Source: Psococerastis gibbosa (lineage: Eukaryota; Arthropoda; Insecta; Psocodea; Psocidae). From it: a DNA stretch of 64,000 nucleotides. The first letter of the stretch is position 1, and each line of letters begins with the position of its first letter. The stretch covers positions 19,158,001-19,222,000 of the forward strand of contig OZ020484.1 in the NCBI GenBank assembly GCA_963971405.1, given 5' to 3'. The notes under the pieces are model-generated. The model was not told the DNA's origin. It did no database searches and saw nothing but the letters and a program-made list of their open reading frames with translations. Shown piece by piece: positions 1-14,299 of the stretch. The position numbers and the translations under genes are program-made.

Positions 1-402
1 TTTTATTACAGTTTAGAAAAAATATGATAAAGGAAAATGGACGGAAACGGGACTCGAACCCAATTGTCTCCCCCGTGGTATGCTGACTTTTGATTTGTTA
101 TTAAAATTACTGTAAGTTGACATGTCTCTTATAGTTGTTAGAAATCAATTATGTGTATACGGTATGTTTATGATTGGCATGGCCGTGCTTCGAATTGAAT
201 GAATAAACTTTATTATTTTTAGTTATGAATTTCGAACAATCATCTCTATACATTAATTCACTAAATACGTCCGTCTGTCTTACCCCGGCGTCAAAATGTC
301 CCTAGCAACGCGGGTTGGACCACAGGGGCTCAACTGACTTGCAATATTATCATTATAATAATCTGTAAAAACGGCAGACTTACAACCATTGTTAACTATT
401 CA

Positions 403-419
403 CCCCCCCCCCCCCCCCG
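403..419 (+). repeat. C homopolymer
   Basis: A run of C of about 17 bases, one of some twenty G/C homopolymers of at least 9 bases in the window. Confidence 0.9.
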
Positions 420-679
420 AAAAAAATCCTAGCTACATTCCTGCACGGTCGAGTCCGGGTTGGAATCTCAGCAGTCAGGCAAAATGCTGTTTAATTTTCT
501 TTTCCTTACCAAAATTTCAAGTACACTTGAGAGATAATCGATGAAAAAATATGTTTAGTTTACTGTGTGTTACTTTGGAAATTTATTTGTTTGTTTATTA
601 ATTTACCATATATGGAATTTTTAGCCAAAACATTTTTCCTTATTAATTGTTTTTGAACAAAAACTAGTAAATTCGAGTA

Positions 680-867
680 TATCGACTTCGATGGCCAGGT
701 GGTAACGTGCTTGCACATGTGCGAGTCGTTACACGCCATGCGATCGGAGACGTGTCGTAACCCAACACGGGTACTAACCTACAGGGGCGACTGAAGAGGT
801 CAACCGGATACATTCATTAAATTTTATGTATGCGATTAACATTTAAAAAAAAAAAAAAAAAAAAAAA
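680..867 (+). mobile_element. SINE family 2 with poly(A) tail
   Basis: Head GGCCAGGTGGTAACGTGCTT, core CGATCGGAGACGTGTCGTAA, then GGCGACTGAAGAGGTCA and a 23-base A tail. Shared with 31238 and 63711. Confidence 0.75.
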
Positions 868-2880
868 TGTATATGGATTCATCCCGAAAACGACCCTTAT
901 ATAAAACTATCGAGAAATTTTATCACACTAAGATGACCCGATGCGATTCCGGCCATCATCAGCTGAACAGCTATAAATACGACTGACATCTGCTCAAACC
1001 TGCTGCCTACCCCTAAAATATAGGGACTAGGGAGCCTTTCGGAAAAAAAAGAAGTGGGTAAGATTTGTGACACATGGTCGGAGCTGCCTTTAGGGCCGTG
1101 TCCACCAGGCTTAGAAATGTATAGGAATATGTACAATTAGGAATACATCGCCATGCATGTTCCAATGCGTGGAGGTACCATTCAGTATTCCTTCACGAGA
1201 CATTTCCAGGCGGGGTGGGACCGGCCCTACGTTGTATTTTTTAATAAATGCGGTGAACATGTTTTTTTTAAATAGGTAAGACTATGGGCTAATTGTAAGA
1301 GTGGGCCGAAAGGCCCAAACTTCGCCCACATGGAAAATAAGGACAATTTTCTTTCTTTCTTATGAGTAATAACTAATACTTTAACTGTGCCTCGGCCCTC
1401 CAATACTTCTTACCATTATCTTACCTTACCCTTCAATACTCCAGCCGGTTTTCCCATCATCTTTTTTTTGTGGAAATCTCAACAAAATTCTGTATACCAA
1501 CAGGAACTATACAATTGTACATATTCTGAGCTAATTATATGTATAACAATAGGAAGTGTAATGTTGCTTAGGCGGCTATTCCAAATGTCAAAATTCCGCC
1601 ATTTATGCATCAATTATAAGTCTCTACCATATTATAACTTAATTTATTATAGATTAGTTAAGTATCTACATAATAGCATTTCATCAATTTTTTATGCACA
1701 AATGACAAGTGGCGTACCCGCCATAATACAGTACTCATTGATCTATTCGTTGGAGACTGGTGGGTTTTCAATTTAATTAAATAATTACCTATGGTACAGT
1801 ACCTGTGCTCTACCTCTGTTGACAAACCACTTATCTTGTCTTTGAGTTATCTTAGGAACATTACAGCATGATGTATGTATGCTTTCAGCTTTTTATGGAT
1901 ACTTCATATAGTTGTAACAGGCGATATATTGGCAGAATCTTTTTACTTATTTATATTTTTATTTATATTATATATTATTATGAAAAAAGAAATCATCGCG
2001 TGTGTGACAATGTAAAGGGCATTAGAATGAAATGCCAATATACGAAAATACGATATGTTACATTTATGTTATCTCCCCACGACATCGCCATTCTTGATTC
2101 TTTATTCACACGCAGCAAACAGTAACTTACATAATTTTCAATTACTGTTAACTTACACTTGACTGAAATCTATCATTGTATTGTTTACTTAGTAACTTTT
2201 TTTTCACATTTGCAACATTGTTGCTGACTGCTTCGAGGGCCAATTTGGTAACAATGATAAAGGCAAGTTTATGCATCATTCCATACAAATGTTATTGTTG
2301 GGGATGTTGAGAAAGAACCGAGGAATAATAATTTTGGTCATTGTTTACCATTGGATCAATTAATTGAAAATGAGAGGTTCAATAAATTATTGAAATTCTC
2401 TGAGAAATTATATAACTATATTATATTATTATATAATTTATAGCTATCCATAAATTTTTGAATTTATGAGTGTATTCATTTAAAAAATATCATATTATAT
2501 TAATTTGAATGAAACATTTTCGGATTTAGGGTCAAACCCGGGTTAACCGAAGTCTAGTCTAATAACTTTAGTCTGAATTTCATAACTGAGGAGCAAACTT
2601 TCAAAACGTCACAAATCCATGAATATTAGAAATTGATTTTTTCATCGATTTCCCATCTTGAAGATGAGTTGAATCAGGATTGCTAATCAAAACAGAAACA
2701 AAATTTTTTTAACCCAGTCTTTGGAAGGGTTAAAATCTTATTTTCTCGTTATAATAAAGCCAAAATAATTATGTTTTTCGTGTTTCCTGAACATTTTACA
2801 AAAATGGATTAGTGCCGTTTTGAAAGTTTGCTCCCCACTTAGAACATCCGGAGGTCTCTTATTCTAACCCATCCATAGTA
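868..2880. other. AT-rich intergenic sequence
   Basis: No gene, RNA or recognised repeat. The longest ORFs (1387-1776, 1868-2125) have no domain, are rich in Ile/Tyr as expected from AT-rich DNA, and lack plausible splice context. Confidence 0.6.
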
Positions 2881-2887
2881 AACGTAT

Positions 2888-2891
<4 letters not shown>

Positions 2892-2936
<45 letters not shown>
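2892..2936 (+). repeat. (CT)n microsatellite
   Basis: About 22 uninterrupted CT dinucleotides. Confidence 0.98.
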
Positions 2937-2938
<2 letters not shown>

Positions 2939-3472
2939 CCTTATTGTCCGTTTAAGACGACACTTAAATGCACAAGCTAATCATAAAAGAAAGAAAATAC
3001 CTGGTTTGCGGGTCTCAAAGTGACCATGCCACATGTTATTGATGGTAGAGACAACATATTTATCTGTTTATAGCTGCTTCTCCTTGCACAAACAATTATT
3101 ACAGTTACACCCACACGCAAAACAAACAGAGCAAACATAAATAAACATTGCGACATTTTTTTGAAATTTTAAATAATCTCCCAAATTAAAAATTACCGTA
3201 CTTTATGCTGCTCAGCCCAACATCCTGTCCCTATAAATGATTGCAAGACAGGGAAAAATTTGCTATGTTACCTATGGGCAAGAATACAAAACCCCCGGTC
3301 AGGGCACCCTGGATTTAGAAAAATGAAATAAAAATTAATAGAAGTAAGATAACAATCAAATGAAACAGATATCTCTTAGATAACACAGAATATATCTGGA
3401 AACACTAAAGAAAATCATGCAGCGTATTGGCCTCGATAATTTTATCGAAATGATCATCAACCGCTTTAGAAA

Positions 3473-3556
3473 GTCAGGACATGTAGAGTTGTGGTACAGA
3501 CTGACTCCGCTAGGTTGGCTTGGTAATAGAACAAAAAATTCAATCTTTATTTATTT
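3473..3556 (+). mobile_element. Internally deleted SINE family 1 copy
   Basis: The first ~35 bp (GTCAGGACATGTAGAGTTGT) join directly to the last ~50 bp (CTCCGCTAGGTTGGCTTGG and a T/A tail). The B box is lost. Confidence 0.75.
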
Positions 3557-4387
3557 AGAAAGTACGCCAGGATGCTGCAGTTCCGAAACTAAATAAATCT
3601 ATTTAACTAACTTCCTGGTTATTGTTTTGGCTTTTATATTGGTGAACAAAGACAATATAATCTATCGATAATACTAACGACAATCTATTATGATCCCCCC
3701 CCCCCCCGAGCATTTTATGAACTTTGAACTTGCTTGTCTATAGTAGCCGTAAAAAAGAAAAAAAATGGGAATGAGTACAATTTTTAACTGATAAAAATTC
3801 ACGAAGCCAGTACTGTAACCATAAACTATGATCTGGCCTTCTCCATATGCATAAAATACCCTCTTAAACCTTTAGAAAACATCGTATATATAACGCTATC
3901 AATTATCATCAATGCTACCGTTGTCTATAATTTAGGCTACATGTTTTATATACTCGTTTCCAGCTGCTGCTGTTTCTGTATATCGCACTTCCTCTGTTAT
4001 CTTTCCTGCAGTATGAAGTGGTATCGCTTTACCTAATTTCCAGTGCCGCTACTCCTTTTTTAATCGCTAAGCTATCACTGTTCTCCTTCCCGACAAAATT
4101 CATCATCTTCTTCACCTACGTCAGAAATTTGATAAACCAATTGGTTGTTTTCCTCAAAAGCCTGATAATAATGTTATAATCTTTACTAGTGACTAACACT
4201 CTTATCTATCTCGCCTCGCGTTAAGTTACAAAAACCATTGCGCTATCATGCAAGTAAACCCGGTAAAAGTGATGTAAATAAAACATGCAAAATAGTTGGC
4301 TCATATTCTATATCTATTTAACTATGGAGGGTGTCGTAGATAATCTTGTAACTGGAGGTAGTTGGGATGACGTGGAGATCACCCAAT

Positions 4388-4577
4388 GGGGGATCCACGG
4401 AGGGGAGGGGGGGTCAGGGGGGACAAGACCCCCCCCCCCCCTAAATGAGTAAATTCATATGATGGTAATTTTTTTTAAATTGAATAAAACTCAAATTTTC
4501 AACAAAAAATTACCTTTTAAACTTACATACAACTTGTGACCTCCCCCCTAAATTTTTCGCTAGATCCGCTCTTGCAT
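4388..4577 (+). mobile_element. hAT-like MITE, family C, older copy
   Basis: Same internal sequence and ends (CAATGGGGGATCC and GATCCGCTCTTG) but more diverged; no clear duplication remains. Confidence 0.75.
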
Positions 4578-5937
4578 TGACCGAAAGTGAATAGTCTGCC
4601 AGTTACAAGGTGACGTGGATTTTAGTGAAATCGTTTTTTTTTTAACTTAAACTAAAACCACATTTATTGCTAATGGCCGGAGTAGAAAAAAAATTGAAAT
4701 GTTTAAAACTTTAAAAAAATTTGCATCCACTATGGAGCCCATGAATTAAGTAAGATCAACTTGTGCTTAAATATTCTCGAGAATAGAATGCGCCTTGCGA
4801 TATGGTAAATAAGGCGAGAGCGGTTTACAGCAGAATCATATATGATGACTGTGTCGCACTGTGTTTACACGCGGCCAGTGCTTCCATAATTTGGCTGAAA
4901 ACTCATCACAAAAGGGCATTCACTGTCCATTGTCTTATAACAATTAATCTGATGTAAACGTTGGTCATACTCATACATTGTGTTTTAGATTTTTTTCTAG
5001 AGTTAAATTTGAACCCACTCCAACGTTCATATAGGGTAACAGAGGGATGAACTTTCTTTCGCGTTGACTGGCTGTCTGCATCTTGACCCATTGTGGCGTA
5101 TTAGGTATGTTCTACGTTCTACACATAGGAGCGATGGTACTTTCGCTTCCACCATAAGTAATATTTTCTTTTCTGCTGGTAGCTCCAGCCTTGGACCTGC
5201 CACGCCTTCTTCGACCAGTCAGTGAAAAAGACTTGCGAAGGTCCCACCAGAATTGCAAAAAATATCCTATGTCCCATCTCTCCTACAACTCTACACAGTG
5301 CGACCAGGAATTGAAGACAGTTAAATGATGTGTTTCTTCGATTTTATTACTGTATGTTTATTCAAGGATTGGAATAAACGAAGTGTTTCACTGTCTTGTC
5401 TGACCGTATATACAGACTGATATTTTTATATAGTTTTATAACTTATAAATGTTTATGTTTGTACAGTGGAATTGGTACAATGTACTGTTCTGTACAATAA
5501 AATACATATTACAGTCAATTCAATGCAACACTGGATTTGTTCGCTTTTCAGTTTTCACTTAAATAATTTATTTACATATACATACCATACTATATATTTT
5601 AATTGATTCATGGACAATTAAACACATAGCTGTTGAGTTCGAAGCACGCCAGAATGTTAAAAATTGTAGTCGTCAATGAAAGGGAGGCGGAATTTATTTA
5701 GCCCACTGACACTCTTGAGAAGCCAATAAAAAATTGTATCAAATTTATCCGCGGACTAATTCAGTGCATTTGGCGTTTTACTTTTATTATTTTATTTTAG
5801 TTTTCACTCGAATGATAAAAATGACCTAACTTAATAAGTGTTAATGCTCACATTAATGGTAAAGTATGCGCGTCTATACATATGGAGGACCGAGATCGAA
5901 ACTACGAGATCTCGGTCTCATACAACTTACAAGGGCG

Positions 5938-6137
5938 CGAGGGCGGATCCAGCCGAAAATTTAGGGGTGGGGGGGGGGTCACATGTTTTTTGTAAGTTTA
6001 AAAGGTAATTTTTTTGCTGAAAAATTGAGTTTTATACATTTTTTTTTAAACTAGGTATCTTATGAATTTACTCATTTGGGGGGGGGGGGGTCATCATGAC
6101 CCCCCTGACCCCCCCCCCCCCTGTGGATCCGCCATTG
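5938..6137 (-). mobile_element. hAT-like MITE, family C
   Basis: Inverted relative to 23218-23402. Flanks CAAGGGCG (5930-5937) and CAAGGTCG (6138-6145) form an 8-bp TSD with one change. Confidence 0.88.
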
Positions 6138-6702
6138 CAAGGTCGTATGGTATAGGACACCTGAACCTGGCCCACACCGAAATCTTTTAAATTATGCTCT
6201 AGTCTTAAACAATGCTTGCATTTATTTTTCTTTGCCAGAAGTCATCTTTTTCACTACAATTGGAATATTTCTCATCGCGGCTTCCACCACACTAGTAACC
6301 TGTATTACGGTGCTAATCCAGCAAAAATGGCAATTGGAGGTTCAAATCCACCTTGCTAACTTGCTACAGGGCTGGTTCAGTTAGGGAGGTGTACCTTATC
6401 GTATATAGGCCACACAGCTGTCATCGAATCTTTTGTGACTAAAATAACATTTTTTGCGATAGTCCCACCCCTAAATAATGCAATAAATATATGTACTGGG
6501 TTTCAAAGCCATTTTAATAACTACAATCTCAGAACGGAGGGTGGCCTTGGCTCTCCAGTTTCGGCTTAGGCCTCGCATCGAGGCCGAAATCCACCAGCAC
6601 TAGTCCATACTTAATTACGTATTATAGCCAGCAGATACGGTATACTGCAGTGGCATGCGATTCTGGAGTGTCCCTGTACCTACTCATGGTACCGTACTTA
6701 TT

Positions 6703-7538
6703 GCTTTCCGATTTATACGTATAAGGAAAGCTTTGTGATGGTCGAAATTTTCGATTCCGTGTTTTCAACGGATTTACACGTTTTGAAGTCCCAGGAACCC
6801 AAAAAAGTGGTTTTTACGAAATGTCTGTCAGTCTGTCTGTCTGTCTGTGCATCGATTTCCGGGCAAACTACTCGGTCGATTTTGATGAAATTCGGCATGT
6901 AGGTTCATAAAAATCATACCTCGAGACCATTTTTTTATTTGGGGCTAACTCAATTTGGGGGGGTTTCATTCTCAAAAAACTCGAAAAAAACGTCAAAAAA
7001 ATTATTTCTCAAAAACGGCTCCAACGATTTCTTTTAAATTCACATATATTCTAGTCGTTCTTAATGTTGATAAAATGCGGGGGGTCGCTTACTCCTTGAT
7101 AGTTTGCTTCTCGGGGTAAAAAAATAAAAATAACTTAATTTTAATGAAAAATGACTAAAAAATAATATTTCTGCGAAACTTTTCTATCGATGATTTTTAC
7201 CTTCAGGCATGTTTTAGGTGTTAAGTTGAGTAACGAAACCGGACAGTTGGCTTTCCCAAAAACCTATTTGCTTTTGCGCAAAATTTTTTTGTTGAAAAAA
7301 TGATAGAAACTTCACGCTGAAATGCATTGCCTGCCCTGCCATCATTATGCTGTGTTGTAATGTGTTTTAAATATATTGAGGTTACCTCACCTCCAGTGTC
7401 GTCAGGTGGACCCCCCCCCCCCCCGGTGATATCCGAAATTTAACCGTAGGAAAATTATTTACCATGAAATTATTCATTTTCTCTCCCTACTAATTGATAA
7501 ATTGGAAAGCATGTTCGAGTAAACTCGGACCGGTTCTT
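6703..7538 (+). mobile_element. Non-autonomous element, family A (TGCTTTCC...CGGACCGGTTCTT), copy 1
   Basis: Starts with a GCTTTCC..TATAC..GTATAA..GGAAAGC hairpin, has a (GTCT)n tract near 6825-6850, and ends with ATAAATTGGAAAGC followed by CGAGTAAACTCGGACCGGTT. The 5' GCTTTCCAATTTAT and the subterminal ATAAATTGGAAAGC are inverted copies. No ORF. Aligns along its length with the copies at 24666 and 56571. Confidence 0.8.
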
Positions 7539-10500
7539 ATTATTGTTGTTGTACTAGTACTATATTTTATGCACACGCAAATGCAAAACTCTTTTTTATT
7601 AAAATTCAAAGCAAACCCAATATTCTTTGGTTCATTGGCTGACGACGGCAGCAATTTGTTACTTTGTTCATAAGAAACCCTCTCCTGGTCAGATTTATTT
7701 TTGCTGTCCATGTAGACTCATATTAGGGCAAGCCTCTGATTGTCATCTGCCATGGTGTTCTCACCTAGACAGGTATGCGCCTCAAACTGCTGAAACCGGG
7801 CATGTACAATAGTACTCATCCAGCAACAGGAATTTGTAATGGCTGAAAAATTTTGGTTCTCTGTCCTCATTAGCTATAACCTCAAAACAGTCAGCTGCTT
7901 AATTTATATTTATTATAATATTATTATTATTATAATTTATGATAAAGCTGTGGTCAGTGGTCCAGGTCCAACCAACCGGCCAAAAATGTTATGTTCTTTT
8001 TTTTAATTTGTAAAAAATAAGAATGCAAAACACCAAAAGCTGGAAGTGAAGGTACACTAATTAAAAAGATGTGTTCAGTTTTCTTCAATTCATTTTCACA
8101 TTTCACATGAATGTTGATTGTATCAGGAACCCCACTATTTTGTGCCGATGTATTCAAAACAATTCTCCCTGTTTACTGTTTTATGTCTGTAAATTCTACA
8201 TTTTTTTGCTGTTGTCAAAATGCCCCACTATTTTACACTATTCGTATAAGACACACTAATCGAGTTACTTACATACTTACACTAGTAGGTGGAGGGGGGG
8301 GGGGTTTAATCCTAGCGCAGGGGCTCCAAATTTATAGTTATGCCACGTGGTGAATCCAGTTAAATAAAATCGCCTAGATTTAGGGCGCATTCGCCATGAG
8401 TCTGATAGTGTAACCTTAAAGGCAGACGTACACGTCTACGATTATTTTTAATCTTAACCTGGGATTAAAAACGTAAACAAAATAATTTTAGACTGGAAAG
8501 GGCCAGTGGAACTCCCTAGATAAGGAAATCAGATCGCAGCTAAAGATTCGTGAGTTTAAAAGCCAGTTACTAAAAAAAATTTCTAGGTACAGAAATCAGA
8601 ACAAATATGTTTGGTGTTCTCTACTGTGACTTGGTGGAACTTAACAACTTAGACATCATAAAAATAAAAATAATGACTTAGCTTAGTCCACAAAATAAAA
8701 ACAATTGAATTAATTATTGTACCACCAGTTCCGGCACTAGGCCATCGTCAGGTGGAAAAATGGTGGAAAGAGATAAACTCTAACTTCCACTGTTAAATAA
8801 ATAATAATATAATAAATATTCGTTTATGAAGACAGCTTTCAAAGAGCTAGAAGTTCTAACGTTACCATTTTGTTATGTTTTTAAAATTCTTTTGTACGCT
8901 AAGAAGATGGCTGTTAATAATGAATGCTCACTTAATAAGTATAGACATAAGTATAATACTAGAAGAAAATTGGACTTAGCTGTTAACCAAAAAAGAAAAA
9001 CATTGTATGTGAAAGCCCCAAAGAAACACAGCTGGGTCATTCCATAAAAAGTGTAAATCAATTAATTGAACCTACGTTTCCGAAATAAGTTATTTTTACA
9101 GCTCTTTCTGTTCCCAGAGCACTCTGCAATGATATTATTTTTATCAACTGAATAATGCTTTTATTAGGAAGGGAAAGGTCGTAGAACCAAATTGGAATTT
9201 GACAGGGCTTTGACACATGACATAAATTGAATTTCGCGACTGATCTACTGTATATGTTGCTCTCTCTGAATTTATTTTTTATGTGATTTTTCACTATTGA
9301 ATCTATCCGGCAATCTCTTCCTTATTGTTCAGTGACAGTGTAGACTCGTATACAAGAACTGAAAACACCTTATATTTGAATTTCCTGTTCAATATATAAT
9401 ATTTCAAATTGTAGTCATGCTGTCGTATACTGTAAAATATTGCGCATAACGTACAGTAGAAATAAGTATAGGTACCTATAAAATTTATATGTATATGCGA
9501 TATCGAATAAGGTTTATTTTTTGCTTAGTTTGAGCAGGCGCAATTTCATAGGTCACCTCATACTCACACTGTATAACACTGTTTAATTAATTAGGCTTTG
9601 GACTCCTTATTACTGCTGCTGATATACCATAGAAGTTAATGCAAGACGTGAGTATTACAATAGCACATGAATTATTATTTAAATAGGTATAAGCATTTTA
9701 ACAATTACACATTAAAAATATATTAAATTCAGCACAGCGTTCTATTGTTTTAAAGTAATTGCATAAAAGCGTAGGGAACTGTAGATAAGATACCACTATA
9801 TTGTATATAATTGTTTAAATATTCGTAATATATTTAATGAGGACAGGCGTATATGCTGTGTTGCATAAAATTGTTAGCTGGATATTTATATAGGTAGAAG
9901 TGCAGGTTTTCAAAAAACCTAACTCTCTTCTTCTGCTGGCTCTACAGCCCTTGATGAGCTTTGGCCTGCTCGACATCACCTCCAGTCATCTCAGTTTTGT
10001 ATAACGCTCCACCATCTACGGACTCCCAACTGGCGAAGGTCAGTTTCAAACTCATCCTTCCCACAAAACCTAATATCATATATTAAAAATCTTGAAATAA
10101 ATTGTATAATAAACACAATAATAAGAATAGTTGACCCTCTCTAGGGGACAAATCCGGAAGAAAAGAAAAATAAACGTGAGCAAAGTTCTATAAATTATAC
10201 GTAATAAATTAAGGTATTGGCCACCCCTGGATCACCACAAAATGTTGGTTTATATTTTGTTGTTTAACTTAATAGTCAAGTTATAGAGATTAAGTCTCGC
10301 CAATTGTTAGTGGACTATGTCATCTAGGATTTTTTTTAGTTTTGGCGCAGTGTTTTTTCCGTGAAATTGACAGGTGGCAGAAATTTACCGAATTATCAAG
10401 TTATCATGGAAAACACCATTTAATATGGTATATGAAATATTCCTCTACCAATTGACAAAACCAAATCTTTTTAGCCTAAGTATTAAATTATATTAAAAAA

Positions 10501-10539
10501 TAAACCAACCTATTGTGGAGTGATCCATTTTGATCTTTA
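7539..10539. other. Intergenic sequence without recognised genes
   Basis: AT-rich. A G run at about 8293 and a diverged TCTACAGCCC-TGGCCTGCTCG segment near 9940-10040 may be old retroelement debris. I see no exon. Confidence 0.5.
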
Positions 10540-11345
10540 TATGAATGAAGAATAAGCTAAATGGGCGAGAATAGAAGGTTTGTTAGGTCAGCTGTCTTAG
10601 AGATGAACGGACGATTGTGAGAATAAGTTCTGTTAGGAGCGTTAATTTAATATTTGGGAGGGGGGGGGGGAGATTATTAACAAGGTTTTAACGATTTCTT
10701 CGTTATTCAGGGTCAATCTCGTATTTTTATCCAATTGCAAGAGCGGAGGGGGCAATTGACCCCATGCTTTCTGTTACAGGTTGCCAAGTATTTTCGGGTG
10801 AGATGAGAGAAGTAGGGAAAAATATAAGCGTTAGCAAAATTCTACAAATTTCACGTAATAAATTAATAATTTGAGTGAAGAATATAAGCTAACTAGGAGG
10901 GAATAGTAGTTTTGTCAGGTCAGCTGTGTTGCCTGTGTTAGAGATGGCCGGACGATTGTGAGAACAAGTTATGTTAGGAGCGTTAATTTAATATTTGGCT
11001 GGGGGGAGATTATTAACAAGGTTGTAACGACGATTTTATTTAATTAATTAATAATTAGTTAGGTCAGCTGTCTGCTATTGTAAGAGCTTCATTTCAACAA
11101 AATTTTTTGGGTGGGGGTTTAACAAGGTTTTTTTTACGATTTCCTCGTTATTCAGGGTCAATTTCGTATTTTTATCCAATCGCAAGAGGGGAGGGGACAA
11201 TTGACCCCATGCTTTCTGTTATACATTGCCAAGTATTTTCGGGTGAGACGAGAGAAGTAGGGAAAAATAAGCGTGAGCAAAATTCTACAAATTTCACGTA
11301 ATAAATTAATAATTAGAATGAAGAATATAAGCTAACTGGGCGGGA
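10540..11345 (+). repeat. Tandem duplications of a ~250-330 bp unit
   Basis: Three imperfect units share GAAGAATA(TA)AGCTAA, GGACGATTGTGAGAA, GGAGCGTTAATTTAATATTT, GATTATTAACAAGGTTTT, ATTTCCTCGTTATTCAGGGT and TTGCCAAGTATTTTCGGGTG. No coding potential. Confidence 0.75.
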
Positions 11346-12929
11346 ATGAATGTTTTGTTGGCACCCGACAAGTTCATTGAGAAGTAAAATATTGAATGAG
11401 GAGAGTCCAGTGTCATTCATGTCGCATGCGGCAGTCCGTTATGAAATCTTGCGATATATTTAACTCGCCGGAGTTTTGCCAGATTTCTGAAAATTTAAAT
11501 GTATATTTATATCGTAGATAGAAGAGAGATGAATTGCGCCTGTTGTGTCAACATTATACGCGCCCTCTTTTTGACCTACCTAAATCAGAGCTTTCTCTAT
11601 TGAAATTCCAATAGACATTTTTTCAGTGAGTTGCTAATTTCGTGGGAATTTATCTACGTGTAAACTGTCTGATGGGTATATTACATATGACGTTATAGTC
11701 AACTTCAAGCCTGTCCAGGGGGGGGGGGGTCAGCCAGTGTTAACCCCGCCCCTCTTGAAAAAAGTCGTAAAACCCCACGGTTTTGCAAAATTAAAAAGAA
11801 AAAAGATTTTCTGTGTCAAATGGACGCGAGAGCGGCATTTTTCACTATTTGGACTCCATAGATTTCTGGCATGTTTCTTACTCATAACTATTATTTTTTT
11901 GTTTGGCGATATTAAATAGGTTTCATGGCATATTTTTGTAATTTTTTTTTCATTCTTTAAATAAATACACTGCAGGCTTCGTTATAGGTTATTGTGACTG
12001 GTGTTATATGTTAAATAATATATGTTAAATGTTATAGGGAAGTTGAAATGGCAGATCCGAAAAGTATAAAAGAGGACTTTATTGACAAGACTAGTTATCC
12101 ATGTAGCGAGATTTAACGAACATTTTACTGGAAAAATTCACGAATCCGTCCCTACAAAGTTTAACTAACTGTTGTTTATAATAATCCTTTTCATTCAAGG
12201 TTGTTCACTTGAGTTGTCAATCGGACAAACCTTTAGTAATAGACTAATAGGCGTTCCTGTTTCATTCTTGGAAATTTCCTGTTGACATTATTTCTATATG
12301 CGGAATATTTGTCTCAATGCTTCATGAACGGGAATCCATTATTATTCATTTTACTCCTTTCATTGATTACAATATTTAATTAATCATTATTATTATATAC
12401 GGCAACATCCTGCGGTGAGGTAGAAGCTTGCTAAACGGTTTACACTTTCTGGTACATTGTCCTCACTATAATATCCGCAGGATGCCAGATCTGTGCTAAA
12501 TGTTTCATTGCTATTGGTCAATAATTAACAATCACCATTAGTTCATAACTTTACCTCTTTTCTTTGCTCACCTGGAGCCTTGACAATATTAGTTATTTTC
12601 TGCGGAAACTATTATATCTGCTGCTATGATAATTTCTTATAATTATAAACTTTCAAATTGGGTGCTAATTTCCTGACGTGGTTTTCCTCATTTCGTATTA
12701 TTATTATCATCATTTAATACAAAGCTAACTGACTGCTTCCTTTTTATTCAATGGATATTGATTGTTCAATAATTAGATTCTTCTAATTAAATTGACATTG
12801 ATTCAGACGACTGACGACTGATCGCTAAGATTGGTTATTCTGGTTTCCGCAGGCAAAAATGAATGTACACGACATTTTTTCAAAATTCCCAAGAATATGT
12901 ATATAACGGCGCGAACGCGGGAACAATAA
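11346..12929. other. Intergenic sequence without recognised genes
   Basis: AT-rich with a G run at 11720-11729. No domain-bearing ORF and no other repeat that I recognise. Confidence 0.5.
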
Positions 12930-13155
12930 GTCAGGACATGTAGAGTAGTGGAACGGACTCCAGCTTTCACCCGAAAGGTTGTTGGTTCGAGTCCCACACT
13001 TGCTATATTTTCTGGCCATGCTTCGGAGGGCATCTAAAGCAGGTGGTCCCGGGCTTTCCTAGTTGAGTGTAAGAGAGGGCTTATAGCCCTAACTCCGCTA
13101 GGTTGGCTTATAGTAATAGAACAAAAAAGTCGATATTTATTTATTTATTTATAAG
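12930..13155 (+). mobile_element. tRNA-derived SINE, family 1
   Basis: Head with a GTAGAGTAGTGGAACGG A-box-like segment and B box GGTTCGAGTCC, a conserved body (TTCGGAGGGCATCTAAAGCA, CCTAGTTGAGTGTAAGAGAG, CTCCGCTAGGTTGGCTTA) and a (TTTA)n tail. It is the best-preserved of four copies here. Confidence 0.88.
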
Positions 13156-13689
13156 CATCTAGATAACAGCGATTTTCCCGTCAAAAGGCTAAAAAAATTC
13201 TTGTGCTTCTTTTATTATTCTGTACAAAAAGTGAAAAATTTACTAAATTTCTATATGATAGAGCAAGAGATCTTATTTAGTATCCTCGTAATTCATAATG
13301 AGTTTGTTCATTAAAAGTTATATCTCCACGAGTCCTGGACACAGCTGTGCCGATGGGCTTAACAGACCTGAAGTAAGTACGAAGTTGAACCAGGACTTGT
13401 GCCTGGGCATGTGGCAGAGCCAGCTGCTTTTTACCAGCTGGGCCCGTGCCGCACTGGACGTTACTCGGTATTGTAGACCATAAACCTGGTTCAGTTGGTC
13501 TACTGTCTGTGCAAATTCTTCCACTGCTTATTTAAGATCCAGTACTAGTTTTTTTTTTTGCTTTTTTATTTATCAATTAGTATAGATACTGAAATAGTTC
13601 CGTGGTTAATTATCGGCTACCTATAAATTTTCCCTATCCTAAAGCACAGGATTGATCGATGAGACAAGTGCATAGTATACAATGGGCAA

Positions 13690-14290
13690 GCCAATAGTAT
13701 AATTCTACACATTAGGGCTGGGATCCAAAAAATCATAAATAATAATTTTATCTTCAAAAGCCAAACCTTACTTTGGAAAGTACCCCATTCTGTTTTGTTA
13801 CTCTATTTAGCACCTACAATATACCTGAAGTTAAAAAGCATCGATAACATGATTCACCAGAAAAATTATTTTTTAGTAATTTTCCATGAAAATTGAGCCT
13901 TTTTATTTATTTTTTGCCCTGAAACTGAACTACAAAGGAGGACCTAGTGTTTTTTTTACATCAATAATTACTGCAAAATATGTGATTTCTAAAAGAAATC
14001 TTCGGAGTAGTTTCTGAGGAAATATTTTTAATCCGTTTTTTGGGGGGTGTTCGGGGTATAAACCCCCAAAATGAAGTTATCAAAAAATGTAAAAAAGGGG
14101 TCAAAATAGGAAAAGCATGTGTAGAATCGATTCAATGAGAGCGTAATAAAATTAATTACCTTACAATAGATCTAATAAATTCCCCCCCGTATCCGACCAT
14201 GACTGGATAATATGTTCTTTAACCTACATGCCGAAATTCATCAAATTCTATTGAGTAGAGAGAGTTACAGACAGACAGGTCGGCTGAAGG
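13690..14290 (-). mobile_element. Diverged family A copy (minus)
   Basis: Reverse-oriented relics of family A: ACAGACAGACAGG at the right end, ATGCCGAAATTCATCAAA, the AAAACCCC/GGGGG block and the TTTTTAGTAATTTTCCATGA block. The ends are not preserved. Confidence 0.55.
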
Positions 14291-14299
14291 ACGTATTAT

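Noticed and set aside
30..90. tRNA-like GGACTCGAACCC near the window start
   Set aside because: A B-box complement is present, but no cloverleaf can be folded; probably SINE debris.
1387..2125. Two ORFs of 129 and 85 codons
   Set aside because: Composition rich in Ile/Tyr as expected from AT-rich DNA, no domain, no splice or promoter context.
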